A DNA stretch of 28,480 nt from a virus. Below the pieces are notes generated by a model that searched no databases, was not told the DNA's origin, and worked only from the letters and a program-made list of their open reading frames with translations. The stretch lies in the IMG/VR virus record IMGVR_UViG_3300036832_001713, positions 1 to 28,480 of that record. One strand, given 5' to 3'. Each line of letters starts with the position of its first letter. Positions within the stretch are counted from its first letter, which is position 1. Both the position numbers and the translations under genes were made by a program. Positions 27,116-28,480 of this stretch are shown here, in pieces.

Positions 27116-28288
27116 TTATCGGTTACGAAACCGACTAAGAACATTACGGGCTTTATTCTTTATAGGTGTAAGCCAGGTAGTCTTTTGTTGTTGAACTTGA
27201 GGTTTGGGTTTTGGTACGAGCTTCTCAATCTCCTTTACAATAGCTACCAATCTACCTGCTGTTCCTATAGAAAAAATAGCCTGGGCACCAAAAGCATAGG
27301 CACCAATAAAGTTATCAATCCCTCTCTTACGTTGGACCGTTGTTAGAGATCTGGATGCCCACTCTTCACCTCGTTTATCAAATATTGAAAAATCGATTTT
27401 AGATAAGTCAAATACATAGCGTTCTTGGTTATTTACATCCTTTAACCACTTTACATCACTGATAATCGTATTCACCTCTATAAATCTATCTTGCCGATTA
27501 TTGAAACGGACAAACTCATCAAGCATACCTGCTTCTAATGCTCGCCGTAGTTTTCTAACCAGCTTAGGATCATTCTGAAACCGAGGGGCTAGACAGCGGA
27601 ATGCACATTCTTCCCAAATCTCATCATAAGTATTTAGTAGTCCTAATGCTAGAAAGTGCTTGGCCTCCCTTTCGTGGATAATAGGTTTAGGTGAAGGACC
27701 AACAGCCTGTGTAGGAGTTATCTTTCTCAGTATAGGTTGTGGTCTGGGTGAAGTGGGTGTAACAGCCTGTGTAGGGACTATATACCGTGGCTTGGCCTTA
27801 ACTTTAGGTAGAGGCTTGGGCTTGAGCTTTGGCTTTGCCACTATGGGTTTAACTAGTTCAGATGGATCTATCCACTCTATTGTAAATGGTTCGACAATCT
27901 GTGGTCTTGAACAGTCTAGGCAGGTATATTCCCTACCACGTCCACGACCCCGCTGGTCACCCCAAGCAGATAGATAGCGAGGACCACCACATTTGCAAGG
28001 TTCTTCCTCCGGACGCAAGCGCACCCTATCGGTACGTTGCGCCCGATAAGTCTGGATACCATTACAGTCGACACGTTCTACCAAGGGACTGACATGTGAT
28101 AGAAACATGCGCCAACGTGCGGTATTGAGACCTACATCTTCAGACCGATATTTATTGGCTTGTCTGCGCATGGCAAGGTGAATGGGAATATCCCGTTCAA
28201 CCTTGGCAAAGAGCTCGGCTAAGCGGACCCAATTGGTGGGATCCGCCGCCAAGTACTCAACACATTGCTGACGCCAACTGGGGGTCAC
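27116..28288 (-). CDS. Large protein of unknown function with Cys-rich centre and Pro/Lys linker (390 aa)
   Basis: GTG at 28288 with AGGAACC eight bases upstream. Residues ~1-90 are helical and charged (NWVRLAELFAKVERD). A zinc-ribbon-like centre follows (CKCGGPRYLSAWG ... YTCLDCSRP). Then comes a Lys/Pro-rich linker with PTQAVTPTSPRP and PTQAVGPSPKP, an imperfect duplication. The C-terminal ~190 residues are folded-looking (AFRCLAPRFQNDPKLVRKL; AYAFGAQAIFSIG) and end in a basic tail. This resembles a two-domain structural or DNA-associated phage protein, but no family is recognised. It is separated by 15 bp from the small gene downstream and by 15 bp from the gene upstream. Confidence 0.75.
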   Translation of the reverse strand: MTPSWRQQCVEYLAADPTNWVRLAELFAKVERDIPIHLAMRRQANKYRSEDVGLNTARWRMFLSHVSPLVERVDCNGIQTYRAQRTDRVRLRPEEEPCKCGGPRYLSAWGDQRGRGRGREYTCLDCSRPQIVEPFTIEWIDPSELVKPIVAKPKLKPKPLPKVKAKPRYIVPTQAVTPTSPRPQPILRKITPTQAVGPSPKPIIHEREAKHFLALGLLNTYDEIWEECAFRCLAPRFQNDPKLVRKLRRALEAGMLDEFVRFNNRQDRFIEVNTIISDVKWLKDVNNQERYVFDLSKIDFSIFDKRGEEWASRSLTTVQRKRGIDNFIGAYAFGAQAIFSIGTAGRLVAIVKEIEKLVPKPKPQVQQQKTTWLTPIKNKARNVLSRFRNR

Positions 28289-28303
28289 GGTACTGGTTCC
28301 TGT

Positions 28304-28480
28304 TTAACGAGGAGCCGCTGCTATTGGCATACCGGACCCACCACCTCCACCACCGGACATCCGCTGGATGCGTTCGATCTCTGCCTTGACCTTGGCCAAG
28401 TTATCCATCGTGTCTTCCAACTGGACAATAGCGTCCGAGTAGTTTGCCGATCCCAGTGCTGTCAAGTGCAGATGCTCAAT
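28304..28480 (-). CDS. C-terminal end of a gene running off the right edge (partial)
   Basis: 58 codons are visible before the TAA at 28304. The end is helical and coiled-coil-like (VQLEDTMDNLAKVKAEIERI) followed by a Gly/Ser-rich stretch (MSGGGGGGSG) and a short Ala/Pro tail. Such a layout is seen in various phage structural and accessory proteins; the protein cannot be identified from this part. Same strand and close spacing suggest co-transcription with the 390-residue gene. Confidence 0.7.
   Translation of the reverse strand: MEHLHLTALGSANYSDAIVQLEDTMDNLAKVKAEIERIQRMSGGGGGGSGMPIAAAPR

Overview
The window looks like part of the genome of a tailed double-stranded DNA phage (Caudoviricetes). 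Genes are densely packed with stop/start overlaps (ATGA, TAATG), mostly small, and include a near-complete phage-encoded replication, recombination and nucleotide-metabolism set. No ribosomal, tRNA or host housekeeping genes are visible. Strong AGGAG-type ribosome sites precede most genes. The host cannot be read from the sequence; a B12-dependent ribonucleotide reductase and 7-deazaguanine genes only say that the phage carries its own DNA-precursor functions.

Left half (1-16716, + strand) is one long replication block. In order: a family A DNA polymerase cut into two genes (uracil-DNA-glycosylase tail plus 3'-5' exonuclease, then polymerase) by a GIY-YIG endonuclease gene; a small gene; a clamp-loader ATPase; a possible recombination mediator; a membrane peptide; a gp32-like single-strand binding protein; a RecA/UvsX recombinase; an unknown gene; a lysozyme-domain protein that seems to use a CTG start; a PD-(D/E)XK nuclease; two small genes; SbcD- and SbcC-like nuclease subunits; QueD, a phosphoribosyltransferase and QueE; a small gene; and the class II ribonucleotide reductase NrdJ.

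From 16785 to the right end all genes are on the - strand. A SNF2-type helicase and three downstream genes (20009 to 16785) are followed rightwards by the most unusual part of the window: three blocks (20112-20392, 20489-20840, 21837-22009) holding 46 copies of a 10-bp motif. The motifs are almost always exactly 18 bp apart, alternate strictly between two variants, and are separated by 8-bp spacers of unrelated sequence. The blocks fill the gaps between four small-to-medium genes, one of which resembles the C-terminal half of IS110-family transposases without the nuclease half.

22022-25729 is a GC-richer accessory region of small genes, many with one transmembrane segment and several under 60 codons. 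Three transcription units here (helicase, 23219 gene, 25729 gene) share one promoter design: TTGCAA, 12 bp, TGCTTATAT, with a GCAAA-N4-TTTGC type palindrome just upstream. A 39-bp hairpin is present twice. 25854-26155 has no convincing gene but contains nested inverted repeats that could form a structured RNA. 26156-28480 holds AT-richer - strand genes of unknown function, ending in a gene that runs off the window.

Main points for follow-up: the alternating 18-bp arrays around the IS110-like gene, the polymerase split by an endonuclease gene, the three-copy promoter/operator, the structured gene-free stretch, and the atypical QueD.
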